Part shown: positions 23,053 through 24,797 of the stretch, in pieces
Layout of the letters: each line of letters opens with the position of its first letter
Position numbering within the stretch: position 1 is the first letter of the stretch
NCBI GenBank assembly: GCA_934462945.1
Contig: CAKSJF010000035.1
Span: forward strand, 1 to 24,797
DNA: 24,797 nucleotides
Reading direction: 5' to 3'
DNA from: an uncultured Clostridia bacterium
GTDB taxonomy: Bacteria; Bacillota; Clostridia; UBA1381
Made by a program: the position numbers and the translations under genes
Notes under the pieces: generated by a model
The model's input: the letters and a program-made list of their open reading frames with translations, nothing else
The model's database searches: none
What the model was told of the DNA's origin: nothing

Positions 23053-24792
23053 ATGAAAAAATTAATGCTTGGAAACGCTGCGGTTGCACGCGGAGCATAT
23101 GAGGCAGGCGTTCGCGTGGTTGCCTCTTATCCGGGTACACCCAGCACGGAAATCACAGAAAATATCGTAAAGTATGACGAGATTTATGCAGAATGGTCAC
23201 CGAATGAAAAGGTTGCCGGAGAAGTTGCCATCGGCGCATCGGTTGCCGGCGCAAGAAGTATGACCTGTATGAAACATGTCGGCTTGAATGTTGTTGCCGA
23301 TCCGATTTTTACAGTCAGCTACACCGGTATCAACGGCGGTCTGCTGTTCTGTGTTGCAGATGATCCGGGCATGCATTCCTCGCAAAACGAGCAGGATTCC
23401 CGGCATTATGCAAAGGCTTCTAAAATCATGATGTTAGAGCCTTCGGACAGTGCAGAATGCAAGGAATTTACCAAGCGTGCATTCCAATTAAGCGAGGAGT
23501 TTGATACCCCTGCTTTTCTGCGCCTTTCCACGCGTGTTTCCCATTCTCAGGGGTTAGTGGAAGAATGTCCGCGGGAGGAAATTCCCTTAAAAGACTATGA
23601 AAAAAATATTGCAAAAAATGTTATGATGCCGGGAAATGCGATCAAGCGCCATGTTGTGGTGGAGGATCGCATGAAGAAGTTAACCGAATACGCAGAAACC
23701 ACCGATTTAAACACGGTGGAATACAGCGAGAAAACCAAAATCGGCGTCATCACCTCCGGTATTTCCTATATGTATGCAAAAGAGGCGCTCGGCGATCGGG
23801 TAAGCTTTTTAAAGCTTGGCATGGCATATCCGATGCCGGTGCAGAAGATTAAGGATTTTGCAGAAAAAATGGATCAGGTTTATGTCATTGAAGAATTAGA
23901 TCCGTTTATTGAGGAGCATTGCCGCTCCATCGGGGTTTCGGTGATCGGAAAAGAAGTATTCACTCTGTTGGGCGAATACACACCGACTATGATTAAAAAG
24001 GCTGTGTTTGGTGAGGATGCAAAGGAATCTGTCTGTGCAGACGAGCCGATCCCGGTACGTCCTCCGGTGATGTGTGCAGGATGTCCGCACCGCGGAACAT
24101 TCTATGTATTAAAAAAACTCGGACTGGTTGTTTCGGGTGACATCGGCTGCTACACCCTGGGTGCAGTCGCTCCGCTTGCAAGCGTTGACACCACCTACTG
24201 CATGGGCGCAAGCGTCAGTGCGGCAATGGGTATGGCAAAGGCACGCGGCAAGGAATTTAACAAAAAGCTTGTTTCGGTGATTGGTGATTCCACCTTTATG
24301 CATTCCGGCATGACCGGTCTGGTGGATATTGTGTACAACAAGGGCAATAACACCGTCATTATTTTAGATAACTCGATTACCGGCATGACCGGACACCAGG
24401 ATAACCCCACCACCGGCTTTACCATCCGGAAAGAGCCGACCAAACAGGTGGATTTGGTGGATCTTTGCAAAGCGCTTGGTGTGGAACGCGTCACCGTTGC
24501 CGATCCGTTCGACCTGAAGCATTTTGAGGAGGTTGTAAAAACGGAAATCGAGGCAGAAGAACCGTCTGTCATTATTGCACAGCGTCCCTGCGCACTCCTG
24601 AAAAAGGTGAAATACACCGGTCACTGCAAGGTCGGAGAGGATTGTAAAAAGTGCAAGGTCTGTATGAGACTCGGATGTCCGGCAATTTCGGAAAGAGACG
24701 GACAAATCGTGATCGACCAAACGCAGTGCAACGGATGCGGTTTATGTATGAATGCATGCCCATTCAAGGCGATCAGCAAGGAGGAAGAATAA
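23053..24792 (+). CDS. iorA: indolepyruvate:ferredoxin oxidoreductase, alpha subunit
   Basis: IOR interconverts aryl-pyruvates (indole-, phenyl-, hydroxyphenylpyruvate) and aryl-acetyl-CoA plus CO2 with ferredoxin. The 579-residue protein starts MKKLMLGNAAVARGAYEAG and continues with SYPGTPSTEITE, the pyrimidine-binding domain of the 2-oxoacid oxidoreductases. The TPP-binding block begins at GDSTFMHSGMTG (about 410) and ends at LDNSITGMTGHQDNP. A C-terminal ferredoxin-like domain (about 525-575) carries two cysteine clusters, CKKCKVCMRLGCP and CNGCGLCMNACP, expected to hold two [4Fe-4S] clusters. ATG 23053 is chosen because the family starts there, with AAAGGA about 9 bases upstream. Longer readings extend into the previous gene. 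Beta-subunit translation begins right after the stop. Confidence 0.95.
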   Translation: MKKLMLGNAAVARGAYEAGVRVVASYPGTPSTEITENIVKYDEIYAEWSPNEKVAGEVAIGASVAGARSMTCMKHVGLNVVADPIFTVSYTGINGGLLFCVADDPGMHSSQNEQDSRHYAKASKIMMLEPSDSAECKEFTKRAFQLSEEFDTPAFLRLSTRVSHSQGLVEECPREEIPLKDYEKNIAKNVMMPGNAIKRHVVVEDRMKKLTEYAETTDLNTVEYSEKTKIGVITSGISYMYAKEALGDRVSFLKLGMAYPMPVQKIKDFAEKMDQVYVIEELDPFIEEHCRSIGVSVIGKEVFTLLGEYTPTMIKKAVFGEDAKESVCADEPIPVRPPVMCAGCPHRGTFYVLKKLGLVVSGDIGCYTLGAVAPLASVDTTYCMGASVSAAMGMAKARGKEFNKKLVSVIGDSTFMHSGMTGLVDIVYNKGNNTVIILDNSITGMTGHQDNPTTGFTIRKEPTKQVDLVDLCKALGVERVTVADPFDLKHFEEVVKTEIEAEEPSVIIAQRPCALLKKVKYTGHCKVGEDCKKCKVCMRLGCPAISERDGQIVIDQTQCNGCGLCMNACPFKAISKEEE

Positions 24793-24797
24793 ATGAC
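24793..24797 (+). CDS. iorB: start of the next gene, probably iorB, cut by window end
   Basis: ATG directly follows the iorA TAA, with GGAGG 8 bases upstream within the end of iorA. Only five bases are visible. The assignment as the IOR beta subunit rests on the usual iorAB order, not on sequence. Confidence 0.45.

Overview
The window looks like the chromosome of an anaerobic, spore-forming member of the Clostridia (Bacillota). The evidence is an intact pro-sigma-K gene, FeoAB iron uptake, a ferredoxin-linked indolepyruvate oxidoreductase, strong AGGAGG ribosome-binding sites and consensus sigma-A promoters. All genes from 1 to about 17.56 kb lie on the minus strand. All genes from 17.8 kb to the end lie on the plus strand. 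The divergence point is the feoA/apbE intergenic region.

Minus strand, in transcription order: feoA-feoB (iron uptake). Next is a two-gene phage-tail-like module: a 766-residue collagen-repeat protein and a 64-residue partner. It sits behind a near-perfect sigma-A promoter whose start point is covered by a LexA-like box. Then aroC (chorismate synthase), followed by an ECF sigma factor and its zinc-finger membrane anti-sigma factor, closed by a clear terminator. Then a strong promoter with a long, highly folded leader RNA in front of a PfoR/EIIC-type membrane protein, an Orn/Lys/Arg-type decarboxylase and recD2. Last is a threonine/aspartate-family operon: a PheB-like ACT regulator, hom, thrB and lysC, followed by rlmB, which is cut by the window edge.

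Plus strand: apbE (FAD:protein FMN transferase) and sigK, then a strong terminator. A promoter and a hairpin-rich leader follow, then a cluster of a sodium:solute symporter, an acyl-CoA synthetase and iorA. The first bases of a probable iorB are at the window end. Together these could import and activate an aryl or other carboxylic acid and interconvert it with a 2-oxoacid using ferredoxin; the direction is not decided by sequence.

The most interesting items are the LexA-box phage-tail/collagen module outside any visible prophage (possibly with an ATT start codon), the multi-helix leader RNA at 9276-9462, the symporter-ligase-IOR cluster, and a roughly 32-bp-spaced repeat between feoA and apbE. 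The lists of helices, promoters and motifs were read by eye; no search or folding program was run.
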